64,000 bases of DNA from an uncultured Clostridium sp. Lineage in GTDB: Bacteria; Bacillota; Clostridia; Clostridiales; Clostridiaceae. The position numbers and the translations under genes are program-made. The DNA lies in assembly GCA_900539375.1 (NCBI GenBank), contig UQBY01000015.1, forward strand, positions 17,582 to 81,581, read 5' to 3'. Under the pieces are notes generated by a model. The model had not been told where the DNA came from. It was given only the letters and a program-made list of their open reading frames with translations, and did not search any database. How positions within the stretch are numbered: the stretch's first letter is position 1; every line of letters begins with the position of its first letter. This document shows, one piece after another, positions 53,825-61,399 of this stretch.

Positions 53825-54238
53825 TTAATTACAATACTTTTTTACAGTTAAAACATTCATATTTTCTTTTCTTTCGTATTCTACTGAATCAGATACCTTT
53901 TTTATTAATAGTATTCCTAATCCTCCAATGTCCCTTTCCATAATATTTAGTGTTATATCTGGTTCTTTTTCATTCATAATATTAAATTCTTTTCCATAAT
54001 CACAGATTTTTAATATAACACAACCTTCATCTTTTTTAAATTCATAACCTGCAATCATTTCCCCTTTTCCATTTGGATAGGAGTAGCTTATTATATTTAA
54101 TAAAACTTCTTCGCAAATAAGTCTTATTTCCATATATTTTTTCTTGCTTAAATTGATGCTTTTACTTACACCTTTTAAAACATCATCTATCATTGGATTT
54201 AAATTGTTTAATGTAGCTTCTTTCTTTAACCATTTCAT
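53825..54238 (-). CDS. RsbW/SpoIIAB-like anti-sigma serine kinase
   Basis: About 137 residues with a GHKL ATPase fold (HATPase_c_2). N box EVLLNIISYSYP (about 43-54), G1 box ICDYGKEFN and G2 GGLGILLIKKV are visible. Family members phosphorylate a STAS protein and sequester a sigma factor. AGGGGG lies before the ATG. It lies between the phosphatase gene and glgX, with 22 bases to glgX. It is slightly shorter than Bacillus RsbW (about 160). No sigma factor gene is adjacent, so its target is unknown. Confidence 0.88.
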   Translation of the reverse strand: MKWLKKEATLNNLNPMIDDVLKGVSKSINLSKKKYMEIRLICEEVLLNIISYSYPNGKGEMIAGYEFKKDEGCVILKICDYGKEFNIMNEKEPDITLNIMERDIGGLGILLIKKVSDSVEYERKENMNVLTVKKYCN

Positions 54239-54260
54239 AAGTAACCCCCTCCACTTTCAA

Positions 54261-56360
54261 TTACCTTCCAACAAGTATTATAATGCTTCTTTCTGAAACT
54301 AATATATTTTTTTGATTTTCTAATAAAATATCCTCTTTTTGTTCAAAATTATTAATTTTTTCATCAAAGTTTGTATTAGAGAACATATACCATTTTTTAT
54401 CCTTTGGAATATCAGGAAGAGTAAATCCATGAGATTCCCAATGCATATTAATAGCTATGTATATATAAGAATCACATTCCACATTATATTTTTCCTTTTC
54501 CTCTGCAAGCATAATAGCAAACCATAAAGTGTTATCAGAATTTTTTAAATTCCAAGGTTCTTCTCCATGCCATGAAAGTTCTGGATATCCTGTTTTATTA
54601 TATCCTTTATCGAAGGTACAATTTCTTAAAACTGGGTGAGATTTTCTAAAGCCTATCATCTTTTTAAAGTATTTAAATATATCTTCATTCTTTTTTAATC
54701 TATTCCAATCAAGCCAGGATATTTCATTATCTTGACAATATGCATTATTATTTCCAAATTGAGTATTACAGAATTCATCCCCTGAAAGTATCATTGGTAT
54801 TCCTCTACTTATTAAAAGCAGTGTTATCATATTTTTAATTTGTTTTCTTCTTAATGCATTTACTGCAATATCTGTACATTCACCTTCATAGCCACAATTC
54901 CAGCTATAATTATCATTACAACCATCTCTATTTTCTTCTCCATTTTCAAAATTGTGTTTTTCATTATATGAAACTAAATCATAAAGGGTGAATCCATCAT
55001 GACAGGTTATAAAGTTTATAGATGCATTTGAAGTTCTATTGTAATATAAATCCTCTGAACCTTCTATTCTCTTCATTACATTTGATGCTTCATAGCCTTC
55101 ACCTTTTACAAACTTTCTCATTGTATCTCTAAATTTTCCATTCCATTCAGCCCAACGTCCCCAAGATGGGAAATTTCCAACTTGATATAATCCGCCTGCA
55201 TCCCAAGCTTCTGCAATAAGCTTACATTTAGATAATATAGCATCATGGGCTAATACCTCTAATAATGGAGGATTTGACATTGGTGCTCCATTTTGGTCTC
55301 TTGATAAAATAGATGCTAAATCAAATCTAAAGCCATCTATATGATATTCAGATACCCAATATCTTAAACAATCTAAAATAGTATTTCTTACAATTGAGTT
55401 GTTACAATTAAGAGTATTTCCACATCCACTAAAGTTATAATAATAACCATCTGGAGTTAATAGATAGTAAGTTTTATTATCTATTCCTCTATAAGAAATA
55501 TAAGGACCTCTTTCATTTCCTTCTGCTGTATGATTAAAAACTACATCAAGTATAACTTCTATTCCTGCTTTATGAAAATTTTTAATAAAGTTTTTAAGTT
55601 CATCAACTTCCATATTATACTTTCCTGTAGCTGCATAACCTGCCTTTGGAGCAAAAAATCCTACTGTACTATATCCCCAATAATTATAAAGTCTTCTTCC
55701 ATTTATAACTCTTGAATTTTCAAATTCATCAAATTCAAAAATTGGAAGAAGCTCTACACAGTTTACTCCAAGTTCTTTTAAGTATGGTATTTTTCCACAT
55801 AGAGCTGCAAAAGTCCCTGGATATTTAGCTTCACTTGAAGGATTCATTGTAAAACTTCTTACATGCATTTCATATATAATTAAATCTTGCATTGGTATTT
55901 CTAAAGGTCTATCTCCTTCCCAATCAAAATCATCATATATAATTCTTCCTCTATGTTGGAACTGATTTGAATAATCAGGCTCTTCCCCCCATACATTCCT
56001 TCCTGAAATAGCCTTTGCATATGGGTCTAATAATATTTTTTCTTTGTTAAACCAAAAACCTTCTCCTGGTTCAAATTTTCCATCCATTCTATAACCATAT
56101 TCAACAGTTTCATAATCTAAGTTAAATACAACCATAGCATATACATCACCTATTTTAAATTCCTCTGGAAATGGAATTATAACATAGGGTTCTTTTTCAC
56201 CTTTATTAAAAAGTACTAATTCACATGATGTTGCATGTTTAGAGAATATAGAAAAATTCACTCCATTTGGAACAATTGTTGCTCCATAAGGTAAAACTTT
56301 CCCCATTCTGTATTGTATGCCATTATATTCATGTGTAGGATAGCTATCAATTCTAATCAT
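54261..56360 (-). CDS. glgX: Glycogen debranching enzyme GlgX-type (GH13, CBM48)
   Basis: Hydrolyses alpha-1,6 branches of glycogen or limit dextrins. About 699 residues: a CBM48 (residues 10-110, with VNFSIFSKHATSCELVLF), then GH13 with YEMHVRSFT, VLDVVFNHTAEG-type (VILDVVFNHTAEGNERGP), the nucleophile Asp in DGFRFDLAS (about 343), the acid Glu in LIAEAWDAGG (about 381) and CHDGFTLYDLV (about 452), plus ILSGDEFCNTQFGNNNAYCQ, all typical of GlgX/isoamylase. AGGAGG precedes the ATG. It sits between the RsbW-like kinase and the STAS gene, with short gaps, so it appears embedded in a signalling operon. No other glycogen genes are nearby. Confidence 0.94.
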   Translation of the reverse strand: MIRIDSYPTHEYNGIQYRMGKVLPYGATIVPNGVNFSIFSKHATSCELVLFNKGEKEPYVIIPFPEEFKIGDVYAMVVFNLDYETVEYGYRMDGKFEPGEGFWFNKEKILLDPYAKAISGRNVWGEEPDYSNQFQHRGRIIYDDFDWEGDRPLEIPMQDLIIYEMHVRSFTMNPSSEAKYPGTFAALCGKIPYLKELGVNCVELLPIFEFDEFENSRVINGRRLYNYWGYSTVGFFAPKAGYAATGKYNMEVDELKNFIKNFHKAGIEVILDVVFNHTAEGNERGPYISYRGIDNKTYYLLTPDGYYYNFSGCGNTLNCNNSIVRNTILDCLRYWVSEYHIDGFRFDLASILSRDQNGAPMSNPPLLEVLAHDAILSKCKLIAEAWDAGGLYQVGNFPSWGRWAEWNGKFRDTMRKFVKGEGYEASNVMKRIEGSEDLYYNRTSNASINFITCHDGFTLYDLVSYNEKHNFENGEENRDGCNDNYSWNCGYEGECTDIAVNALRRKQIKNMITLLLISRGIPMILSGDEFCNTQFGNNNAYCQDNEISWLDWNRLKKNEDIFKYFKKMIGFRKSHPVLRNCTFDKGYNKTGYPELSWHGEEPWNLKNSDNTLWFAIMLAEEKEKYNVECDSYIYIAINMHWESHGFTLPDIPKDKKWYMFSNTNFDEKINNFEQKEDILLENQKNILVSERSIIILVGR

Positions 56361-56407
56361 CTATATCCTCCTCTTATTTTCTATTACATTATATGTAAAT
56401 TCCTTGG

Positions 56408-56713
56408 TTAATTTTCAAATTCTTTAAATATATTACCAAAGCCAGTCATTTCCATAACTTCTTTTACTTCTTCAACTAAATTTATTATATGCATTTGACC
56501 CTTTTTTAGTTTTACACTTTTCCCTATTGTAAGCAGGGTTCTTAATCCAGCACTTGATACATAAGGACATTCTGCCATATCAATTACTATTTTACTATTT
56601 TCCTCTGCTACCTTTAAAACTTTTTCTGTCACATCATTGCTGCTAACTCCATCTAAATCTCCAATTAGTTTTATATATTTTTCACCATTATTATCTTTAA
56701 TATTTACTTCCAT
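56408..56713 (-). CDS. STAS-domain anti-sigma factor antagonist (RsbV/SpoIIAA-like)
   Basis: About 101 residues. The phosphorylatable Ser lies in CPYVSSAGLRTLL (about 50-62), matching the D/Y-x-S-S-x-G-L-R signature, preceded by IVIDMAE and followed by a C-terminal helix TGFGNIFKEF. It should be phosphorylated by the RsbW-like kinase and reset by the SpoIIE-type phosphatase downstream. AGGAGG precedes the ATG, and an extended -10 (TGTTATAAT) lies about 45 bases upstream. It is the first gene of the STAS-glgX-rsbW-phosphatase run. Confidence 0.92.
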   Translation of the reverse strand: MEVNIKDNNGEKYIKLIGDLDGVSSNDVTEKVLKVAEENSKIVIDMAECPYVSSAGLRTLLTIGKSVKLKKGQMHIINLVEEVKEVMEMTGFGNIFKEFEN

Positions 56714-56754
56714 AAAAAATTCCTCCTATTAAAAGCAAAGACTTTCACTAGTTA

Positions 56755-56763
56755 ATTATAACA
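56755..56763 (-). promoter_or_regulatory. Extended -10 promoter of the STAS-glgX-rsbW operon
   Basis: TGTTATAAT on the minus strand, 42 bases before the STAS ATG; TTGTTA further up is a weak -35 with 19-base spacing. Confidence 0.5.
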
Positions 56764-56864
56764 TAAAAAATTTAAGAATTAACAAAGTATTGCAATTTTT
56801 TTGATAAATTTTAGAAATAATATAGTATTTACTCTTTTTTAAATGCAATAAATAGTGCAATTAT

Positions 56865-57398
56865 TTAATATAATTTAACTACTTCTTTTAAAATTTCAAT
56901 ATTTTTATTAATATCATTTTTAATTTCCAATCTATGATTTGCACCTTCAATAAGTTTAAAATTTATATTTTCTTTTAAACAATGACTTTTTAAAACCTTT
57001 GAATCCATATGTTTATCCTTAGTTCCTGATACTACAATTATTATATTTTTTCCTTTCTTTATATAGTTTAAAGTTTCATTAAGAGGAGTTAAATATATAT
57101 GTCTTACATTTATATTTAGTTTTTCTTCTATAAACCCTGAAACTACTGTTCCCATACTTTTAGAAATAAAAACAACATCATCATAATCTAAAAAATTTAT
57201 ATCTTTTAATTTATTTAAAGCATACTCTTTTCCATATTCAATAGCCTCTTCTAAAGTTTTTACTTTCTTGTATGTATTATCATAATTCATATGAAGAACT
57301 TCATAACCCCTTTCTTCATATTTAAGTCTTCCATAATAAAGAAGTGGCATATTTGTACTATATCTTATACCTGGAAATAACACTATTAGTTTTTTCAT
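56865..57398 (-). CDS. Small alpha/beta hydrolase
   Basis: About 177 residues. LIVLFPGIRYSTNMPLLYY forms the first strand and oxyanion loop, VVFISKSMGTVVSGF holds the likely Ser nucleophile (about residue 79) with Ser in place of the first Gly of GxSxG, SGTKDKHMDS the acid and EGANHRLE the His. This fits small dienelactone-hydrolase-like or DUF-type esterases; substrate unknown. The ATG at 57398 follows ATGGAGGAA; the upstream Met codon is inside the ribosome site. It stands alone between thiH and the STAS gene on the same strand. Confidence 0.8.
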   Translation of the reverse strand: MKKLIVLFPGIRYSTNMPLLYYGRLKYEERGYEVLHMNYDNTYKKVKTLEEAIEYGKEYALNKLKDINFLDYDDVVFISKSMGTVVSGFIEEKLNINVRHIYLTPLNETLNYIKKGKNIIIVVSGTKDKHMDSKVLKSHCLKENINFKLIEGANHRLEIKNDINKNIEILKEVVKLY

Positions 57399-57487
57399 AA
57401 ATTCCTCCATATCCCTACTAAAAATCTTACTTTATTACTATATAATACCACAAAACATATGTTTTATACAAAAAATATACATAAAAT

Positions 57488-57514
57488 AAAGGAGAGCTTT
57501 TAAAACTCTCCTAA
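57488..57514 (-). terminator. Terminator after thiH
   Basis: AGGAGAG and CTCTCCT form the stem with an inner TTTT/AAAA pairing, followed by T-rich sequence on the minus strand. Confidence 0.7.
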
Positions 57515-57528
57515 AAATATAATATTAA

Positions 57529-58686
57529 TTAAACATATATATAGTCATTCATTACAGGTTGAAGTCCCTTTTCTTTAATAGCTTCATAAACTTCATCTAC
57601 TGTTCTTGGGTCTGCTATTTCAAATTGGGCATCTCCTTTATCTTCTACCTCTTCCACATGGCTTCCTATTCCTGTACTTACACCTGCTGATATTTTTGTT
57701 GCTGCAAGTCCTATAACATTATTTCTAAAATCTTCTCTTTCTCTTGTTGATATTGTTATACTTGCAAAAGGCATAAATAATCTATAAGCTGTTATAACTT
57801 GTAATAATTGTGGCTCATGAACATCCTTTGGATTTATTTTATCATTATTTATTATTGGACGTAATCTTGGACATGAAAATGCTATTTCTGCATAAGGATA
57901 CTTTCTTTGTAAAAGATAAGCATGCATTCCTGTTGCAAAGGCATCTTTTCTAAAATCATCTAATCCTAAAAGAGCTGCAAAGCCTACTCCTCTCATTCCT
58001 CCCTTTAAAGCTCTTTCTTGAGCATTTAAACGGTAAGGGAAAATTCTTTTATGTCCTGCTAAATGAAGAGTTTCATATTTATCTGAATTATAGGTTTCTT
58101 GGAAAACTGTAACATAATCTGCTCCACATTCATGAAGATATTTATATTCATTAACATTCATAGGATATACTTCAAGCCCAACCATTTTAAAATACTTTCT
58201 AGCTATCTTGCAAGCTTCTCCTATGTATTTTACATCAGACATAGTTTTGCTTTCACCAGTTAAAATTAATATTTCTTGAAGGCCTGACTTTGCTATAGCT
58301 TCCATTTCCTTTTCTATTTCTTCATAATTTAATTTAGCTCTCTTTATTTTATTATGACAATTAAAACCACAATATATACAATAATTTTCACAATAATTTG
58401 CAATATAAATAGGAGTAAACATATATACAGAATTTCCAAAATGCTTAAAGGTTTCTTCTTTAGCCTTTCTTGCCATTTCCTCTAAAAATGGCATAGCAGC
58501 TGGAGATAATAAAGCTTTAAAATCCTCTAAATTTCTTACATCCTTATCTAATGCTCTTCTTACATCCTTTCCAGTATATTTATTATAATCATATTCTTCC
58601 ATAGCTGAAATAACCTTGTCCATAACATCTGAATCTATTACATCCATGTCAGGAAGATATTCCATATGATTTATTCTTTCTTCCAT
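57529..58686 (-). CDS. thiH: 2-iminoacetate synthase ThiH
   Basis: Radical-SAM tyrosine lyase giving dehydroglycine for thiazole formation. About 385 residues; the cluster motif CENYCIYCGFNCHN lies near residue 100, followed by ILILTGESKT, VGLEVYPMNV, FQETYN and a C-terminal ISAGVSTGIGSH region typical of ThiH. The ribosome site AGGAGG lies 10 bases before the ATG and overlaps the end of thiG, suggesting translational coupling. Known anaerobes use ThiH in place of ThiO. Ends at a hairpin terminator. Confidence 0.95.
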   Translation of the reverse strand: MEERINHMEYLPDMDVIDSDVMDKVISAMEEYDYNKYTGKDVRRALDKDVRNLEDFKALLSPAAMPFLEEMARKAKEETFKHFGNSVYMFTPIYIANYCENYCIYCGFNCHNKIKRAKLNYEEIEKEMEAIAKSGLQEILILTGESKTMSDVKYIGEACKIARKYFKMVGLEVYPMNVNEYKYLHECGADYVTVFQETYNSDKYETLHLAGHKRIFPYRLNAQERALKGGMRGVGFAALLGLDDFRKDAFATGMHAYLLQRKYPYAEIAFSCPRLRPIINNDKINPKDVHEPQLLQVITAYRLFMPFASITISTREREDFRNNVIGLAATKISAGVSTGIGSHVEEVEDKGDAQFEIADPRTVDEVYEAIKEKGLQPVMNDYIYV

Positions 58687-58699
58687 TTTTCTTTTCCTC

Positions 58700-59473
58700 C
58701 TAGTCTTGTAAAAATCCTGTTAATGGTGAAGATGCACTTGCTTTATCTTCTAAAACTCTTCCAAGTCCTGCAAGATAAGCTTCTCTACCTGCTTCTATTG
58801 CTTTTTTAAAGGCACTAGCCATCTTTACAATATCTCCTGAAGTTGCAATTGCTGTATTTGCCATTATAGCAGAAGCTCCCATTTCCATAGCTTCACAAGC
58901 TTGAGATGGCTTTCCTATTCCTGCATCTACTATAATAGGAAGGTCAATTTCATCTATTAATATTTTTATAAACTCTTTTGTAGCTAAGCCCTTATTAGTT
59001 CCTATAGGAGCTGCAAGAGGCATAATAGCACTTGCACCTGCATTTACTAAATCACGAGCAGCATTTAAATCTGGATACATATAAGGCATAACAACAAATC
59101 CTTCCTTTGCTAAAATTTCTGTTGCCTTTATTGTTTCATAATTATCTGGTAAAAGATACTTTGAATCACGAATAACTTCTATCTTTACAAAATCTCCACA
59201 ACCTAAAGCTCTTGCTAAACGTGCTATTCTTACAGCTTCTTCTGCATTTCTTGCCCCTGATGTATTTGGAAGTAAAGTAACATTTTTAGGTATATAATCT
59301 AAAATATTTGTTTTTCCCTCTTGAGCTCTTCTAAGAGCAAGAGTTATTATTTCAGCCCCTGCATTTTCAACAGCTGCATTTATAAGTTCCATAGAATACT
59401 TACCAGAACCTAATATAAATCTTGAATTAAACTCATGTCCACCAATTATTAATTTGTCATTATTATTTTCCAT
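58700..59473 (-). CDS. thiG: Thiazole synthase ThiG
   Basis: Condenses deoxyxylulose 5-phosphate, dehydroglycine and ThiS-thiocarboxylate into the thiazole of thiamin. About 257 residues, TIM barrel: LIIGGHEFNSRFILGSGKYS, ITLALRRAQ, LLPNTSGARNAEEAV, FVKIEVIRDSKYL with the Schiff-base Lys, PLAAPIGTNKGL, IVDAGIGKPSQA and MANTAIA. The ATG at 59473 follows AAAGGAGAA. A longer in-frame reading to 59572 starts inside the leader hairpin and has no ribosome site, so it is not used. No thiS or thiF is adjacent, although ThiG needs ThiS. Thirteen bases separate it from thiH. Confidence 0.95.
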   Translation of the reverse strand: MENNNDKLIIGGHEFNSRFILGSGKYSMELINAAVENAGAEIITLALRRAQEGKTNILDYIPKNVTLLPNTSGARNAEEAVRIARLARALGCGDFVKIEVIRDSKYLLPDNYETIKATEILAKEGFVVMPYMYPDLNAARDLVNAGASAIMPLAAPIGTNKGLATKEFIKILIDEIDLPIIVDAGIGKPSQACEAMEMGASAIMANTAIATSGDIVKMASAFKKAIEAGREAYLAGLGRVLEDKASASSPLTGFLQD

Positions 59474-59524
59474 TTGAAATTTCTCCTTTATATGTATATG
59501 TAAAATACATTTTTTTACAACGCC

Positions 59525-59577
59525 AAAAAAAGCCACATAAAGACCTACACCCGTGGTGGTGTACCCCTTCATGTGAC
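59525..59577 (-). ncRNA. Candidate HMP-PP riboswitch (thiS motif) in the thiG leader
   Basis: On the minus strand GTCACAT and ATGTGGC close a hairpin whose inner part (GAAGGGGTACACC, loop ACCAC, GGTGTAGGTCTTT) is unusually GC-rich for the region and has an internal GG/GG loop. Seven T residues follow. It lies between a strong promoter and thiG. An aptamer built into a terminator stem ahead of thiazole genes is the published architecture of the HMP-PP riboswitch. The match to the consensus itself was not checked; a plain attenuator is the alternative. Confidence 0.55.
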
Positions 59578-59598
59578 TTTCATCAACAATCTGTTTTT

Positions 59599-59627
59599 AT
59601 CTTACCACTTTAATTAAACTTTGTCAA
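59599..59627 (-). promoter_or_regulatory. thiG-thiH promoter
   Basis: Minus strand TTGACA, 17 bases, TAAGAT. The leader RNA would be about 120 bases long and contains the hairpin. Confidence 0.75.
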
Positions 59628-59654
59628 TTTTTCATAAATATTTTTTCACTTTTA

Positions 59655-60269
59655 TTAATAATTATTAAACTCAAAATATATCTTAGCTAAAAAATTATTA
59701 ATAAAGTCATTAGTCACATAGGCATTGTCAGAAAATAATAAACCATATTCATAATAAAATTTATTTATCATAAGAATAATGTAAAAATTAATAAGACTAA
59801 TTTCTATAGTTCTTAAATATAAGGGGATTATTGCACTTGAATTTGATATTACATAGGTTAAAGATGGGATAAAGCTACTATTTAATTCATAATTATTTTT
59901 AAGTATGGTTTTAATAAAACTATCTGCATAAATGTTATCATGTATTTTTACATTATCATTATATTTTATATTTCCTTTTTCAATTTCATTTATATACATT
60001 CCTATAAAAAAGTAATAAGGCTCTATTTGAAGATTTCCATTAGCTGTAGTATTAAAACTTTCAGGATTTAAATAGTTGTATGTAGGATTAATTATTTTAC
60101 TATAATGATAAGAAAGAAAAAAATAAACTCTATTAAGATTTCTATATATTACTTTTCCATTATTTATTAAAGGATTAACATTTCCTAAAAATTTAGCACA
60201 AGGAGGTAATGTAAAATCATCAAAAGAGTTACAAAAACTTTTGTTTTTCTTTTTATGTCTCTTTTTCAT
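59655..60269 (-). CDS. Hypothetical protein
   Basis: About 204 residues, no family recognised. The N-terminus is strongly basic (MKKRHKKKNKSF), the middle is rich in Asn and Tyr, and the last third is hydrophobic and aromatic (SLINFYIILMINKFYYEYGLLF), possibly one membrane-associated helix. Two Cys near the N-terminus (residues 13 and 24) may be coincidental. AAGGGGAA precedes the ATG. It lies 64 bases downstream of bioB on the same strand and could be read from the bioB promoter. No terminator is obvious after it. Confidence 0.6.
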   Translation of the reverse strand: MKKRHKKKNKSFCNSFDDFTLPPCAKFLGNVNPLINNGKVIYRNLNRVYFFLSYHYSKIINPTYNYLNPESFNTTANGNLQIEPYYFFIGMYINEIEKGNIKYNDNVKIHDNIYADSFIKTILKNNYELNSSFIPSLTYVISNSSAIIPLYLRTIEISLINFYIILMINKFYYEYGLLFSDNAYVTNDFINNFLAKIYFEFNNY

Positions 60270-60333
60270 ACATTCCCCTTGTGCTCTTATTTTTATAAGT
60301 ATATGATTTTAAAAAACTTTTAAGACTATTTTA

Positions 60334-61305
60334 TTATTCATTTAATAAAGCAGGTTTATATCCTATTTTATTTAATAAATTCATATCTTCTTTAATTGTA
60401 ATTCCACTAGTTGTTAGCATATCTCCTGATATTGCAGCATTTGCTCCTGATAAAAAACAACTTTCTCCCTTATCTTGTAAAAGGCCTCTTCCACCTGCAA
60501 GTCTTATAGCTCCATTTGGAATTAAGAATCTATATACTGCAACTATCCTACAAATTTCATCATTTGTAAGTAATTTATTATTTTCAAATGGTGTTCCCTT
60601 TATTGGATTAAGTATATTTACAGGAATAGATAAAACTCCAAGTTCTCTAAGTTCTAGTGCCATATCTATTCTATCTTCCATAGTTTCTCCAAGACCCATT
60701 ATGCCACCACTACATATATTAAGTCCTGCATTTTTAGCATTTTTTATAGCTTGTACTTTTTCATCAAAGGTGTGGGTTGTACAAATATTTTTAAAGTTTT
60801 TTCTTGAAGTTTCTAAATTATTATGTACCCTTGTAAGCCCTGCTTCTTTTAATTTTTTATATTGTTCTTCACTTAAAAGTCCAAAGGAACCACAAACAGA
60901 AACTGAAGTATTTTTACTAATTTCTTTTATACTTTCACAAACACTATCAATTTCTTTATCACTAAGTTTTCTTCCTGAGGTAACTATTGAAAAACGTAAT
61001 ACTCCACGTTCATCATTATACTTAGCTTCCTTTACTATTGCCTTTGAATTTAATAATGAATATTCTTTAATATGTGTATCATAAAAAGAAGATTGAGCAC
61101 AGAACTTGCAGTTTTCACTACACTTTCCGCTTTTTCCATTTATAATAGTGCATATATCAAATTTATCTTCACAAAAATGTTTTCTTATTTCATTTGCAGC
61201 TTCTGTTAATTCCTTTAAAGGTGCTTCTTTTGCTAAAAATAAAGCTTCCTCTTTTCCTATTAATTTTCCATTAAGTACTTTTTCTTTTAACTCTTTAACC
61301 TTCAT
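60334..61305 (-). CDS. bioB: Biotin synthase BioB
   Basis: Radical-SAM enzyme that inserts sulphur into dethiobiotin. About 323 residues; cluster motif GKCSENCKFCAQSSFY near residue 55-70, VTSGRKLSDKEID, HNLETSRKNFKNICTTHTF, CSGGIMGLGE, NILNPIKGTPFE and RLAGGRG with the auxiliary-cluster Arg. AAGGAG precedes the ATG but is partly paired in a small hairpin (61317-61334). No bioD, bioA or bioF nearby, suggesting the precursor is imported or made elsewhere. Confidence 0.96.
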   Translation of the reverse strand: MKVKELKEKVLNGKLIGKEEALFLAKEAPLKELTEAANEIRKHFCEDKFDICTIINGKSGKCSENCKFCAQSSFYDTHIKEYSLLNSKAIVKEAKYNDERGVLRFSIVTSGRKLSDKEIDSVCESIKEISKNTSVSVCGSFGLLSEEQYKKLKEAGLTRVHNNLETSRKNFKNICTTHTFDEKVQAIKNAKNAGLNICSGGIMGLGETMEDRIDMALELRELGVLSIPVNILNPIKGTPFENNKLLTNDEICRIVAVYRFLIPNGAIRLAGGRGLLQDKGESCFLSGANAAISGDMLTTSGITIKEDMNLLNKIGYKPALLNE

Positions 61306-61316
61306 TTAAATTCATC

Positions 61317-61334
61317 TCCTTACTAAAATAAGGA
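61317..61334 (-). promoter_or_regulatory. Small dyad overlapping the bioB ribosome site
   Basis: Minus strand TCCTTA, six-base loop, TAAGGA; the right arm contains the Shine-Dalgarno bases. It lies at the expected transcription start and could be an operator or an RNA hairpin. Confidence 0.5.
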
Positions 61335-61359
61335 TACATTATAAAAAAGTTATTGTCAA
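61331..61359 (-). promoter_or_regulatory. bioB promoter
   Basis: Minus strand TTGACA, 17-base spacer, TATCCT, with transcription expected to start about 20 bases before the ATG. Confidence 0.7.
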
Positions 61360-61399
61360 CTTTATGAAAAATTTAAGTTTACAATAAATTTTAAAACTC

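Noticed and set aside
59473..59572. N-terminal extension of thiG starting with an ATG inside the leader hairpin
   Set aside because: The first 33 codons are the hairpin and T run, there is no ribosome site before that ATG, and thiG similarity begins at the ATG at 59473 with a good AAAGGAG.
59520..59640. TPP riboswitch ahead of thiG
   Set aside because: No CTGAGA or CCTGATCTGGATAATGCC-type conserved elements are present; the structure is far too short.
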